DNA from: Christiangramia echinicola DSM 19838
GTDB taxonomy: Bacteria; Bacteroidota; Bacteroidia; Flavobacteriales; Flavobacteriaceae
Direction of reading: 5' to 3'
DNA: 64,000 nt
Assembly: GCF_000423065.1 (NCBI RefSeq)
Contig: NZ_AUHG01000011.1
Coordinates: 558,001-622,000 of the forward strand
Under the pieces are notes generated by a model, which did not search any database, was not told the origin of the DNA, and saw only the letters and a program-made list of their open reading frames with translations. Below, one piece after another: positions 52,807-61,346 of the stretch; positions within the stretch are counted from its first letter, which is position 1, and each line of letters begins with the position of its first letter. The translations under genes and the position numbers were made by a program.

Positions 52807-55179
52807 TTAATTGTCTGGTTCATTTAATAGCTGATCTAATGCTGCGAGATCTGTTATTAAAACCTGTCTTGCCTTGCTTCCTTCAAAAGGACCAACAATG
52901 CCTGCGGCTTCAAGTTGATCTATGATTCTACCTGCACGGTTATAACCAAGTTTTAATTTTCTCTGAAGTAATGATGCCGAACCTTGCTGGGCTGTTACGA
53001 TCACTTCTGCAGCTTCACGGAATAGCTTGTCCCGCTCGCTCACATCTATATCAAGTCCTGTGCCACTTTCCTCACTTTCATAAGCCGGTAATTGATGCGC
53101 ATCTGGATATGCTTTTTGTGAGCCTATGAACTCGGTGATCTTATCAACTTCTGGCGTATCTACAAAAGCACATTGTAGTCTCTTTAGTTCGTTCCCCTGG
53201 GTGAAAAGCATATCACCGCGACCAATAAGCTGATCTGCTCCCTGGTTATCCAGAATAGTCCTGGAATCTATCTTGGAAGTCACCCTGAATGCCACCCTGG
53301 CCGGGAAGTTGGCTTTAATGATACCGGTAATTACGTTCACCGATGGTCTTTGTGTAGCGATAATCAAATGGATACCAATGGCACGAGCCAGCTGGGCCAG
53401 ACGGGCGATTGGTGTTTCAACTTCTTTACCTGCGGTCATGATAAGGTCTGCAAATTCATCTACAACCAGAACGATATAAGGTAAGAACTTATGCCCATCG
53501 TTAGGATTAAGTTTTCTAGCCTTGAATTTTGTATTGTATTCTTTAATGTTACGGCACATTGCATTTTTAAGCAGGTCGTAACGATCATCCATTTCTATAC
53601 AAAGTGAATTTAAAGTATTTATCACTTTGGTGTTGTCTGTTATAATAGCATCTCCAGAATCTGGAAGCTTTGCCAGGTAATGACGTTCTATTTTGTTGAA
53701 TAAAGTAAGTTCCACCTTTTTAGGATCAACCAGCACGAATTTCACTTCTGCCGGATGCTTAGAGTAGAGTAGGGATGTTAGAATAGCATTTAATCCAACA
53801 GATTTACCCTGGCCGGTTGCACCTGCCATCAACATATGCGGCATTTTTGCAAGGTCTACTACAAAAGTTTCGTTAGAAATAGTCTTTCCAAGGGCTAGGG
53901 GCAGTTCCATTTCAGCATTCTGGAATTTAGCTGAAGCTATTACTGAACGCATAGAAACGATACTGGCGTTTTTGTTAGGTACTTCAATACCAATTGTTCC
54001 TCTTCCTGGAATTGGTGCAATAATACGAATTCCTAATGCCGACAGGGAAAGGGCGATATCATCTTCAAGGTTTTTGATCTTGGAAATTCTTATACCTGCT
54101 TCCGGTACAATTTCATAAAGAGTAACTGTAGGGCCAACTGTAGCTTTGATCTGTGCGATCTCAATTTTATAGTTTTTGAGAGTCTCTACAATTCGGTTCT
54201 TATTTTCTTCAAGTTCTTGCTGATCTATGGTAATAGAACCACCATAATCCTTTAAAAGTTCTATGGTAGGGAACTTATAATTTTTTAATTCTAATGTAGG
54301 ATCAAATTCACCAAAGTCCTTAACCAGTTTTGTACTTAAGTTGTCCTCTTCCTCTTCTTCTGGTGCCGCTTCTACTTCCATGGCCACTTCATCTTCAGCC
54401 GGAGTGTTAACTTCCATTTTTGGTGAAGCTTCAGGTTCTTTCTTAGGTTCCGGTTTTTCTTCGGAAAGATCTATACTTTGAGGTTTCTCTTCTTCTTTCT
54501 TCGGAATAGTTACCGTTTCTTTCCAATCCTTTTCTTCATCGGTTTCAGAAATATCAGACTGATGTTTGTGCATGGCATCCTGAAGTTCTTTCTTCCCAGA
54601 TTTAAAATATCCACCTATCATCTCTGGAGTAACTTTTAAACGAATGGCCAGATAGGTGATAAGTAGGAAGGTTAGTAAAAGAACTGTCCCGAAAAATCCC
54701 AGATAATCCTGAATAAAATCGTTAGTTTCATACCCGATTCTACCTCCCAGTAAGGCATTACTTTCAGCAAAAAATCCAAAGAATACAGATAGCCAGATCA
54801 TGACTAATATGCCCCAGAACCAGAATTTCTTAAGGTTTGAACTATTAAATCCAAAGAAAAGATAGATCCCACTTAATAATACGAGAAAAGAAATAGAGAA
54901 AGAGGCAAGTCCGAAGCCCTGATATATGAAAAAGTCACTTATAGTTGCTCCAAATTTGCTTAACCAGTTCTTCGCTTCAATTTCGCGATTTGCAAATTCG
55001 TTTAGAATACTTTGATCTGCCTGCCAGTTAAAAAGGAACGAGATAAAAGCCACGATGAGGGCCAGGCCAAAAAGCATCAGGAAACTACCTAGAACCACCT
55101 TCTGCTGTCTGTTCAGCTTCAGTGAGAAATTACGTGATTTTTTGGCAGTTTTCTTGGTCTTAGCTTTCTTTTTAGCCAT
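52807..55179 (-). CDS. ftsK: DNA translocase FtsK
   Basis: A 790-residue septal DNA pump that moves chromosome ends during division. A basic N-terminus (MAKKKAKTKKTAKKSR) precedes four transmembrane helices to about residue 190 and an acidic, Lys-rich linker (about 215-290). The alpha/beta motor has the Walker A loop AGATGQGKSVGL near 450 and Walker B VLVVDEFADL. The C-terminal winged-helix gamma domain (about 725-790) should recognise polar DNA motifs. ATG 55179 is used; the frame extension to 55203 overlaps the -7 box. It is first of four genes with lolA, lptF and ribB. Confidence 0.96.
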   Translation of the reverse strand: MAKKKAKTKKTAKKSRNFSLKLNRQQKVVLGSFLMLFGLALIVAFISFLFNWQADQSILNEFANREIEAKNWLSKFGATISDFFIYQGFGLASFSISFLVLLSGIYLFFGFNSSNLKKFWFWGILVMIWLSVFFGFFAESNALLGGRIGYETNDFIQDYLGFFGTVLLLTFLLITYLAIRLKVTPEMIGGYFKSGKKELQDAMHKHQSDISETDEEKDWKETVTIPKKEEEKPQSIDLSEEKPEPKKEPEASPKMEVNTPAEDEVAMEVEAAPEEEEEDNLSTKLVKDFGEFDPTLELKNYKFPTIELLKDYGGSITIDQQELEENKNRIVETLKNYKIEIAQIKATVGPTVTLYEIVPEAGIRISKIKNLEDDIALSLSALGIRIIAPIPGRGTIGIEVPNKNASIVSMRSVIASAKFQNAEMELPLALGKTISNETFVVDLAKMPHMLMAGATGQGKSVGLNAILTSLLYSKHPAEVKFVLVDPKKVELTLFNKIERHYLAKLPDSGDAIITDNTKVINTLNSLCIEMDDRYDLLKNAMCRNIKEYNTKFKARKLNPNDGHKFLPYIVLVVDEFADLIMTAGKEVETPIARLAQLARAIGIHLIIATQRPSVNVITGIIKANFPARVAFRVTSKIDSRTILDNQGADQLIGRGDMLFTQGNELKRLQCAFVDTPEVDKITEFIGSQKAYPDAHQLPAYESEESGTGLDIDVSERDKLFREAAEVIVTAQQGSASLLQRKLKLGYNRAGRIIDQLEAAGIVGPFEGSKARQVLITDLAALDQLLNEPDN

Positions 55180-55200
55180 AAGTAGGTTCAAGGATTTGAG

Positions 55201-55208
55201 CAAAAATA
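55201..55208 (-). promoter_or_regulatory. -7 box for the ftsK-lolA-lptF-ribB operon
   Basis: On the minus strand TATTTTTG is an exact TAnnTTTG, giving a leader of about 15 bases before ATG 55179. Confidence 0.6.
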
Positions 55209-55278
55209 CAAATAAGCGACTTTTAAAATAAATAAATGCATTTAGAAACGAAAAATTGTGTGGAGTGGCTTGTATTTA

Positions 55279-57198
55279 TTAACTCCTAATCAGAGAAAAA
55301 TGTCCGGTTGCTATTTGACCATCAGGGTATTCAATACTAAACCAATAATCGTCAGAGGGCATAGGTTTACCATTATAATTGCCGTCCCAGCCTTGTTTTC
55401 CACTTAGAATTTGAGCAAGTAATTTTCCATACCTGTCATAGATAAGAACATCGAGAAATCTGCCATCTTCTGTAGCAACTATTTCCCACTCATCGTTTAT
55501 CCCATCACTATTTGGAGTGAAGTATTCCTGGTAGCCCTGGATGGTTATTTGAGTGTTGGCCGTTGCGCAACCGCTACGGTCCCGGACATATAGATCATAG
55601 ATTCCCGGTGATACATTGAAATAATTAGAGCTCTGGAAGTTTATACCATCTATAGAATATTCATAATCCCCGGAAACTTCGGTTTCGATAGACAGCTTCA
55701 TGTCACTCTCTATTCCGGTGACATTATGAGATATAGAACCAATATCATCTGTACGGTCTACCGTAAAAAATATGGTTTTCTGGCAGGTGTTTCCAGCGTT
55801 AGATTTAGTTACCGTTAATCCATAATCACCAGGTTCGGTAATATTTATGGTCCTTTCAACGCCGATGGTATCGTAGTTTACGTCGAGCCATTCCCAGGTT
55901 TCAAAATCACCTCCGTCTATATTAAGACTTTCGTTTTCGGCACAAATTTGATAGGAATCTGCCAAATCTGGTTGAGGTAATTCTGAAACCTCAATATGCA
56001 AATTTACGATACTTGAGCAGCCTGCAGATAACGGGGAAAGTTGAGCGTATAAAATTGTAGAACCAACGCCACATTCATAATTCTCTTTATTGATCTCATT
56101 CAAATTATTGTGAGCATCACCTTCAGAATGAAAATAGGTCACTTTATACTCCGTTGAACTTTGCCCATTCATAATCTCAGCATCTTTTTCAGCAAGATTG
56201 AAAGAATATGTTCCCCTTTCCTCAGTATCACATATTAATATAGGATCCGGTTCTTTTGCCTGCACACCATTTTGTTTATCCAAAATAAAACTACCGGTTT
56301 CAAAACATCCCTGAAAAGAGCTGCTTTCAACCCTAAAGAAAACGGTCTTAGGAAAATTATTACTATTTACCTGAGTAAAGTCGCCCATTCTATTCTGAGC
56401 ATCATTTTGAGAATTATAATAATGAATATTAAAATAATCGGCATCTGCACCATCTAATATGTCATCATCCTTTTCATTTAAATCAAAAATAAATGAGGGA
56501 GAATCTTCTGCGAGGCAAAAAGTTTCGTTATTTGCTTCAGGGTTTTCAATTGTACGGGAAACCATCAAAAAGAACCATTTAACTCGATAACAGGGGTATT
56601 CGTCATTTCGCTGTACTCTTACATAGATCTTTTGAAAATCTGGTACTATATTGGTCCATTGATCCCTGTCCAGTGGATTTACCTGGTTTTCCGCGTCATC
56701 TTCGGTAAGATAATAAGATACAGTATGAATTGCCGGATCCTGACTGTTATTAGGATCCTGGAAGTTTAGCATCCTATCGTCCAGATCACCTAATTTAAAT
56801 TGAGTAAAACCTTCGGAATTTCCACAAAATTCCTTTTCATCGCTCATCACCTCGGTTCTAATTATTTTAAGGTCAAATGAATCTATTTCAAATAAGGAAG
56901 AGTTGCTGTTGTCTTCAAGTCTATAGAAAATCGTTTTATCATTCTGGTATTGAACCTCTATACTTTGAGTAATCTCATTCGATTTAGCCTCGGCATCAGA
57001 TCTAGAGTAATGATAAGAGATTGAAAAATCTGAAACACTTCGGCCATTAAGTATTTCATCATTCTGTTCACTTAGGTCGAAGAACATACTGTAGCCATTG
57101 TTATGATCCTGACACAAGACGAAGTCGGAAACCTGATTCTGGGCGTTTGTACTGAAGTAAAAAAGCAGGCTTAAGCCGATAATTAAAATTCTTTTCAA
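55279..57198 (-). CDS. Large surface protein with four tandem repeats and T9SS type B sorting domain
   Basis: A 639-residue protein with a signal peptide (MKRILIIGLSLLFYFSTNAQ). Four related repeats of about 85-95 residues follow, at about 25-115, 120-210, 220-310 and 315-410. Each has a core like F-D-L-x-E-x-D-x-x-I-L/M-N/D-G and Y-Y/H-x-S-x-x-D-A. Ig-like regions come next, and the C-terminus TPNSDGINDEWEI to GHFSLIRS is a gliding-motility-type (CHU_C) type B sorting domain. It should be exported by the type IX system and held at the surface, perhaps in adhesion or gliding; the exact role is unknown. Confidence 0.88.
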   Translation of the reverse strand: MKRILIIGLSLLFYFSTNAQNQVSDFVLCQDHNNGYSMFFDLSEQNDEILNGRSVSDFSISYHYSRSDAEAKSNEITQSIEVQYQNDKTIFYRLEDNSNSSLFEIDSFDLKIIRTEVMSDEKEFCGNSEGFTQFKLGDLDDRMLNFQDPNNSQDPAIHTVSYYLTEDDAENQVNPLDRDQWTNIVPDFQKIYVRVQRNDEYPCYRVKWFFLMVSRTIENPEANNETFCLAEDSPSFIFDLNEKDDDILDGADADYFNIHYYNSQNDAQNRMGDFTQVNSNNFPKTVFFRVESSSFQGCFETGSFILDKQNGVQAKEPDPILICDTEERGTYSFNLAEKDAEIMNGQSSTEYKVTYFHSEGDAHNNLNEINKENYECGVGSTILYAQLSPLSAGCSSIVNLHIEVSELPQPDLADSYQICAENESLNIDGGDFETWEWLDVNYDTIGVERTINITEPGDYGLTVTKSNAGNTCQKTIFFTVDRTDDIGSISHNVTGIESDMKLSIETEVSGDYEYSIDGINFQSSNYFNVSPGIYDLYVRDRSGCATANTQITIQGYQEYFTPNSDGINDEWEIVATEDGRFLDVLIYDRYGKLLAQILSGKQGWDGNYNGKPMPSDDYWFSIEYPDGQIATGHFSLIRS

Positions 57199-57301
57199 GA
57201 AAATTACTTATAGTAAGTTTGTGCCTGCCAAAATATAAAAAAATGTTAAAACTATAACTGTTTGCCCTATTAAATACAGGGTATAAATTTTTGAAAATTT
57301 C

Positions 57302-57664
57302 TCAAAATATATAGGGAAAGTAAATAAAGCAGGCGATAATAACCGCTATTAGCGCTGCGATAAAAACTGCACCTGCTGCCACATCTTTAATATGACCAAT
57401 CTTACTATGAAAATCCGAATGTACAAAATCTGCCATGGCTTCCATAGCAGTATTTAAACCTTCAGAGGCCATCACCAGACCTATAGCAAAAAACTGAAAC
57501 ATCCATTCGGTTCTGGTAATTTCAAAATACCATCCGGCAATACAAACAAGAATAGAAATTACAAATTGAACCTGAATGCTGGGTTCGTGTTTGAGTAGGA
57601 GCCAGGCTCCTTTAATTGCATATCCTCCTCCTCTGATTCTTTTTCCGAGGAAACTGTTCTTCAT
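57302..57664 (-). CDS. dgkA: Diacylglycerol/undecaprenol kinase family protein
   Basis: A 120-residue inner-membrane protein with three transmembrane helices (about 38-52, 57-72 and 98-117), like the small DgkA lipid kinases. FVISILVCIAGWYFEITRTEWMFQFFAIGLVMASEGLNTAMEAMADFV contains the catalytic Glu (ASEGLNTAMEAMAD, from about residue 66). It recycles diacylglycerol or phosphorylates undecaprenol. Its ATG shares one base with the tpx stop (TAATG), so it is cotranslated with the thiol peroxidase. Confidence 0.9.
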   Translation of the reverse strand: MKNSFLGKRIRGGGYAIKGAWLLLKHEPSIQVQFVISILVCIAGWYFEITRTEWMFQFFAIGLVMASEGLNTAMEAMADFVHSDFHSKIGHIKDVAAGAVFIAALIAVIIACFIYFPYIF

Positions 57665-58164
57665 TATAATAACGTTTTCAATGCGGCAAGATAATCGGGT
57701 TCGTCATTTATACTTGGCACCTGTTGAGAGTGAATCACATGTCCACTTTCGTCTAACACTAAGACAGCTCTGGATAACAGGCCCTCAAATGCACCATCTA
57801 TCATTTCTACTCCGTAATCTTTACCAAAGTTTCTATCTCTGAAATCTGACAGGTTGGTCACTTTGTCCAATCCTTCATCGCTAACAAATCTTGCCTGGGC
57901 GAAGGGTAGATCTCTTGAGATGCACAAAACTACAGTATTTTTCATTTCTGTAGCCTTTTTATTAAAATTACGTACAGAAGTTGCACATACGCGCGTATCA
58001 ATACTTGGAAAAATATTCATGATCACTCGTTTGCCTTTGAAATCTTCTAAAGTGCCTATTGTAAGATCAGATTTAACGAGCTCAAAATGTGGTGCTTTTT
58101 CATTTAACGCGGGAAGATTGCCATAAGTAGTTACAATTTCATCACCAAGTTCAACCTTTGCCAT
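57664..58164 (-). CDS. tpx: Thiol peroxidase, lacking the usual resolving cysteine
   Basis: A 166-residue Tpx-type peroxiredoxin that reduces hydroperoxides. The peroxidatic Cys is C60 in FPSIDTRVCATSVRNF. E. coli Tpx has a resolving Cys at position 95 (RFCGAEGL); here the aligned text is RFVSDEGLD, so that Cys is missing. C81 (VVLCISRDLPFAQ) is the non-essential third Cys of the family. It may therefore work as a 1-Cys enzyme resolved by thioredoxin or bacillithiol. It is upstream of and overlaps dgkA. An alternating TA tract (58164-58172) lies just before the start. Confidence 0.92.
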   Translation of the reverse strand: MAKVELGDEIVTTYGNLPALNEKAPHFELVKSDLTIGTLEDFKGKRVIMNIFPSIDTRVCATSVRNFNKKATEMKNTVVLCISRDLPFAQARFVSDEGLDKVTNLSDFRDRNFGKDYGVEMIDGAFEGLLSRAVLVLDESGHVIHSQQVPSINDEPDYLAALKTLL

Positions 58165-58237
58165 ATATATATAAAATTAGATTTTATAAATTTAGAAGAT
58201 TGTCTTTCGGTTATTACTAAAATTATCATAAAACAAC

Positions 58238-58267
58238 AAGGGCTGTTTCCTAATGAAAACAGCCCTT
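58238..58267 (-). terminator. Terminator-like hairpin between the DUF6952 gene and tpx
   Basis: AAGGGCTGTTT (58238-58248) pairs with AAACAGCCCTT (58257-58267) over 11 bp. On the minus strand it is followed by TGTTGTTTTA, a weak T tract. It should end the peroxiredoxin-thioredoxin transcript. Confidence 0.7.
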
Positions 58268-58289
58268 ATGGAATGATTTGTAAGAAAGT

Positions 58290-58538
58290 TTATTTGTCTA
58301 TAGAACCTAATACTTTCTTTACAAAATTATTTGCGGCATCCTTCTCAGGAACACCATCTTGTATCATTTTATGAACTTCTACAGCTCCACAAAGATTGGT
58401 GATCAACTCTCCAACAACGTCCATTTGGTCTTCTGTTACCGAACGATGTTCAGTAAAGCTTTCCAGAACTTCAATTGTATGCTGAAGTTTGATTTCCTCA
58501 TTGTTTCTCTGTAAATGTTTAATTACTGGTAACTTCAT
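58290..58538 (-). CDS. Small protein after thioredoxin (probably DUF6952)
   Basis: An 82-residue helical protein that I believe belongs to DUF6952, a small family found next to thioredoxin in Flavobacteriia. It has VIKHLQRNNEEIKLQHTIEVLESF and VVGELITNLCGAVEVHKMIQDG, with one Cys. The ATG at 58538 lies 20 bases inside the thioredoxin gene, so translation is coupled. Function unknown; the position suggests a role with thioredoxin and peroxiredoxin. Confidence 0.72.
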   Translation of the reverse strand: MKLPVIKHLQRNNEEIKLQHTIEVLESFTEHRSVTEDQMDVVGELITNLCGAVEVHKMIQDGVPEKDAANNFVKKVLGSIDK

Positions 58539-58833
58539 CAACTAAGTTTTTTAATTGGTCAAACTTGTTCGTTTGAACCTGGTTCTTAAAACTTCCATTT
58601 TTGAATGTTGCAAAGGTTGGCAGATTGTCAACTTTCGCCAGTTTTCTAGATTCTGGAAACTTTTCAGCATCTACAAATAAAAACTGTGCGTTTTCATTTT
58701 CTTCAGCCAGCTTTTTAAATTTTGGCTTCATCAATCTACAGTTACCACACCATCCGGCCATATATTGAACCACAACGGTATCGTTACTTCCAACAACTTC
58801 ACTTAAGTTATCCTGATCTAATTCCTTTATCAT
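58519..58833 (-). CDS. Thioredoxin-fold protein with WCGNC active site
   Basis: A 104-residue cytoplasmic thioredoxin-like protein. The redox site is W28-C29-G-N-C32, differing from the standard CGPC by Asn for Pro, which should shift the redox potential. The cis-Pro segment LPTFATFKNG is present. It sits 40 bases after the peroxiredoxin gene and is probably its electron donor. Its 3' end overlaps the DUF6952 gene by 20 bases. Confidence 0.92.
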   Translation of the reverse strand: MIKELDQDNLSEVVGSNDTVVVQYMAGWCGNCRLMKPKFKKLAEENENAQFLFVDAEKFPESRKLAKVDNLPTFATFKNGSFKNQVQTNKFDQLKNLVDEVTSN

Positions 58834-58873
58834 AGCAATTTTTTTAGATTCTTAATTTAAGCTAACCTTATTT

Positions 58874-59512
58874 TTAGTTAAGGCTTAGATAAGATGCAAC
58901 ACCGTCACGATCTGCATTCATTGCTTCTTTACCTTCTTCCCAGTTTGCTGGACAAACTTCTCCTTTTTCCTGAACGTGCGTATAAGCATCGATCAATCTC
59001 AAGAATTCATTTACATTTCTTCCTAGTGGCATATGGTTAATACCTTCATGGAAGACAGTTCCTTCCTCATCGATTAGGTATGTAGCTCTGTAAGTTACAT
59101 TATCACCTTCTAGAGTGATTGCTCCTGTTTCATCATCATAAGTTTCACTCATGATATCAAGGATATCAAGTCTTGAACTTAAGTTACGATTAGAGTCAGC
59201 AAGGATAGGATATTTCACACCTTCTATACCACCATTATCTTTAGGAGTATTTAACCATGCAAAGTGAACTTCTGGAGTATCACAAGATGCTCCTATCACC
59301 ATTACATTTCTCTTTTCAAATTCTTCCATAGCGTTTTGAAATGCATGAAGTTCTGTAGGGCAAACAAAAGTGAAATCTTTTGGATACCAGAAAAGCAATA
59401 CTTTTTTATTATTTTTCTGAGCTTCTTCCAACACGTTTAATTTGAAAGTGTCTCCCATTTCGTTCATAGCATCTACGCTAAGGTTTGGAAATTTTTTTCC
59501 TACTAAAGCCAT
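58874..59512 (-). CDS. Typical 2-Cys peroxiredoxin (AhpC/Prx1 type)
   Basis: A 212-residue peroxidase that reduces hydrogen peroxide and organic peroxides. The peroxidatic Cys is C51 in DFTFVCPTE and the resolving Cys is C187 in KGEVCPANW. Both the GGxx-like loop region (DNGGIEGVKYP) and the C-terminal extension are present, as in typical 2-Cys enzymes. It is followed at once by thioredoxin and the DUF6952 gene. An exact -7 box 45 bases upstream makes it the first gene of that operon. Confidence 0.94.
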   Translation of the reverse strand: MALVGKKFPNLSVDAMNEMGDTFKLNVLEEAQKNNKKVLLFWYPKDFTFVCPTELHAFQNAMEEFEKRNVMVIGASCDTPEVHFAWLNTPKDNGGIEGVKYPILADSNRNLSSRLDILDIMSETYDDETGAITLEGDNVTYRATYLIDEEGTVFHEGINHMPLGRNVNEFLRLIDAYTHVQEKGEVCPANWEEGKEAMNADRDGVASYLSLN

Positions 59513-59556
59513 ATTATATCTTGTTTTTAATTAAACTTTTTCTTTTTTCTACGGTG

Positions 59557-59564
59557 CAAATTTA
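59557..59564 (-). promoter_or_regulatory. -7 box for the peroxiredoxin-thioredoxin operon
   Basis: On the minus strand TAAATTTG is an exact TAnnTTTG, giving a leader of about 38 bases. The remaining gap to 59714 shows nothing I recognise. Confidence 0.55.
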
Positions 59565-59714
59565 GCATCTAAGCACGCATTATAAAGCCTGAAAAATTTT
59601 TAAATTTTATTGTTTAATAGGGTTTATCTATTACTAAAGATAATCGCAATAGCTAACCTCTATAATTGTCAAATTATCAGGATTTTAACTTCAGCACGAT
59701 GCAATTAGCAAGGA

Positions 59715-61187
59715 TTATTTTTCGGAAAGCATTTTAATTTTTATTCCTACTGCTGCGAATAACAATGTCATAAACGGACTCAGGTAATTAAAGAAGGCAT
59801 AACCGGCATAAGATAATACCGGAACTCCTAAGACACCGCTGTGATAAGCACCACAGGTGTTCCAGGGTACAAGTACGGAAGTAACCGTTCCTGAATCCTC
59901 TAAACTCCTACTTAAGTTTTCTGGAGCCAGACCTTTGTCCTTATAGGCTTTGGCGAACATTTTTCCTGGAACCACGATCGCTAAATACTGGTCTGATGCA
60001 GTTACATTTAAAGCTAAACAGCTAAATACAGTACTGGCAAATAACCCGAAGGTAGTATGGAACATATTTAGTAAAGCCTTACTAATTCTGGCAAGTGCTC
60101 CAATAGCTTCCATAATTCCTCCGAATACCATCGCACAAATTATAAGCCAGATAGTTCCCAGCATTCCAGCCATTCCACTGGAGGCAAAAAGGTCGTTCAG
60201 TGCTTCAGAATTAGTTTCTACTGCTGTGTCTACTGTAATCGCATTCATAATGCCTTTATAACCGCTAATGAAGTTCAGTTTTTCCATTCCGCTTACGGCA
60301 AGTACAACATCTGGTTGAGCGATAAGTGCTGCCACTGCACCCATTAAAGTTCCAATTAATAATGCGATAAGAGGAGAAGTCTTTTTGATAATAAGAACGA
60401 TCACTAATACCGGTACAAGGAATAGCCACGGACTAATATTAAAAGAGGCATTAATAGAATTTAGAATTGATGTTGTATCTGTAGATCCGCTTGTATCCAG
60501 ATTCAGGCCTATTATAATAAAAGCTATCAGGGTAATGGTAATAGTTGGTACGGTGGTGAGAGCCATGTACCTAATGTGAGTAAAAAGATCTGTTCCAGCC
60601 ATAGCAGGGGCCAGGTTTGTTGTATCACTTAAAGGAGACATTTTATCCCCGAAATAGGCACCGGAAAGAATTGCTCCGGCGGTCATTCCTAATGAAATTC
60701 CCAAGGCATCTGCAATACCAATCAAGGCAATACCAACCGTTGCCGATGTGGTCCAGCTACTGCCAGTAGCTAGAGAAATCACTGAACAAATGATCACACA
60801 GGCAGCCAGAAAAATTGTGGGATTCAAGATTTGAAGTCCGTAATAGATCATCGTAGGTATGATCCCGCTAATAAGCCAGGTTCCTGCCAGTGCGCCAACC
60901 ATTAATAATATAAGAATTGCTCCGGCAGTACTTTGAATATTGCTGGCCACTTCATCAATCATTGTGTCAAATTTGATCTTATTGAAATACCCAACGATAG
61001 CGGCTACTGCACCTCCCAGTAATAAAATGAACTGATTTGTTCCGCTTAGAGCATCATCACCAAACACGAAAACATTAAACGCCAGCATAGCGATAAGTGC
61101 AAATACTGGAATTAGGGCTTCCCAGATATTTAATTCTCTATTTTGAATTACAGGTTCATTTTTAGGGTTCGCAGTAGAGTTTTCCAT
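59715..61187 (-). CDS. NhaC-family Na+/H+ antiporter
   Basis: A 490-residue inner-membrane protein with about eleven to twelve hydrophobic helices, of the NhaC family of sodium/proton antiporters. Conserved stretches are GTWLISGIIPTMIYYGLQIL near residue 105, ISLATGSSWTTSATVGIALIGIADALG near 145, GAYFGDKMSPLSDTTNLAPAMAGTDLFTHI near 185, and SGTVTSVLVPWNTCGAYHSGVLGV near 440. It helps salt and pH balance, fitting a marine bacterium. ATG 61187 is chosen because the longer frame to 61214 crosses the -7 box. Confidence 0.93.
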   Translation of the reverse strand: MENSTANPKNEPVIQNRELNIWEALIPVFALIAMLAFNVFVFGDDALSGTNQFILLLGGAVAAIVGYFNKIKFDTMIDEVASNIQSTAGAILILLMVGALAGTWLISGIIPTMIYYGLQILNPTIFLAACVIICSVISLATGSSWTTSATVGIALIGIADALGISLGMTAGAILSGAYFGDKMSPLSDTTNLAPAMAGTDLFTHIRYMALTTVPTITITLIAFIIIGLNLDTSGSTDTTSILNSINASFNISPWLFLVPVLVIVLIIKKTSPLIALLIGTLMGAVAALIAQPDVVLAVSGMEKLNFISGYKGIMNAITVDTAVETNSEALNDLFASSGMAGMLGTIWLIICAMVFGGIMEAIGALARISKALLNMFHTTFGLFASTVFSCLALNVTASDQYLAIVVPGKMFAKAYKDKGLAPENLSRSLEDSGTVTSVLVPWNTCGAYHSGVLGVPVLSYAGYAFFNYLSPFMTLLFAAVGIKIKMLSEK

Positions 61188-61211
61188 TAAGGTAAAGTGC
61201 TTTATATAGGG

Positions 61212-61219
61212 CAAAAATA
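61212..61219 (-). promoter_or_regulatory. -7 box for the NhaC gene, in the tail of a terminator
   Basis: On the minus strand TATTTTTG is an exact TAnnTTTG. The same T run serves as the U tract of the terminator at 61219-61266. The predicted leader is about 18 bases. Confidence 0.5.
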
Positions 61220-61266
61220 AAGCCTCACGGTATTACTGAAATTCTTCAGTTTTACCGTGAGGCTTT
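61219..61266 (-). terminator. Intrinsic terminator after the trans-sulfuration enzyme gene
   Basis: A 13-bp perfect stem (AAAGCCTCACGGT with ACCGTGAGGCTTT) has a second inner stem ACTGAA/TTCAGT in its loop. On the minus strand it is followed by ATTTTTG. Confidence 0.85.
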
Positions 61267-61346
61267 CAATTTTAAAACCGGTCGTTAATATTGATCATTT
61301 TTTTCTGATCGTAATTTTACGACTTTCGGCTTAATCCTGCAAAATT

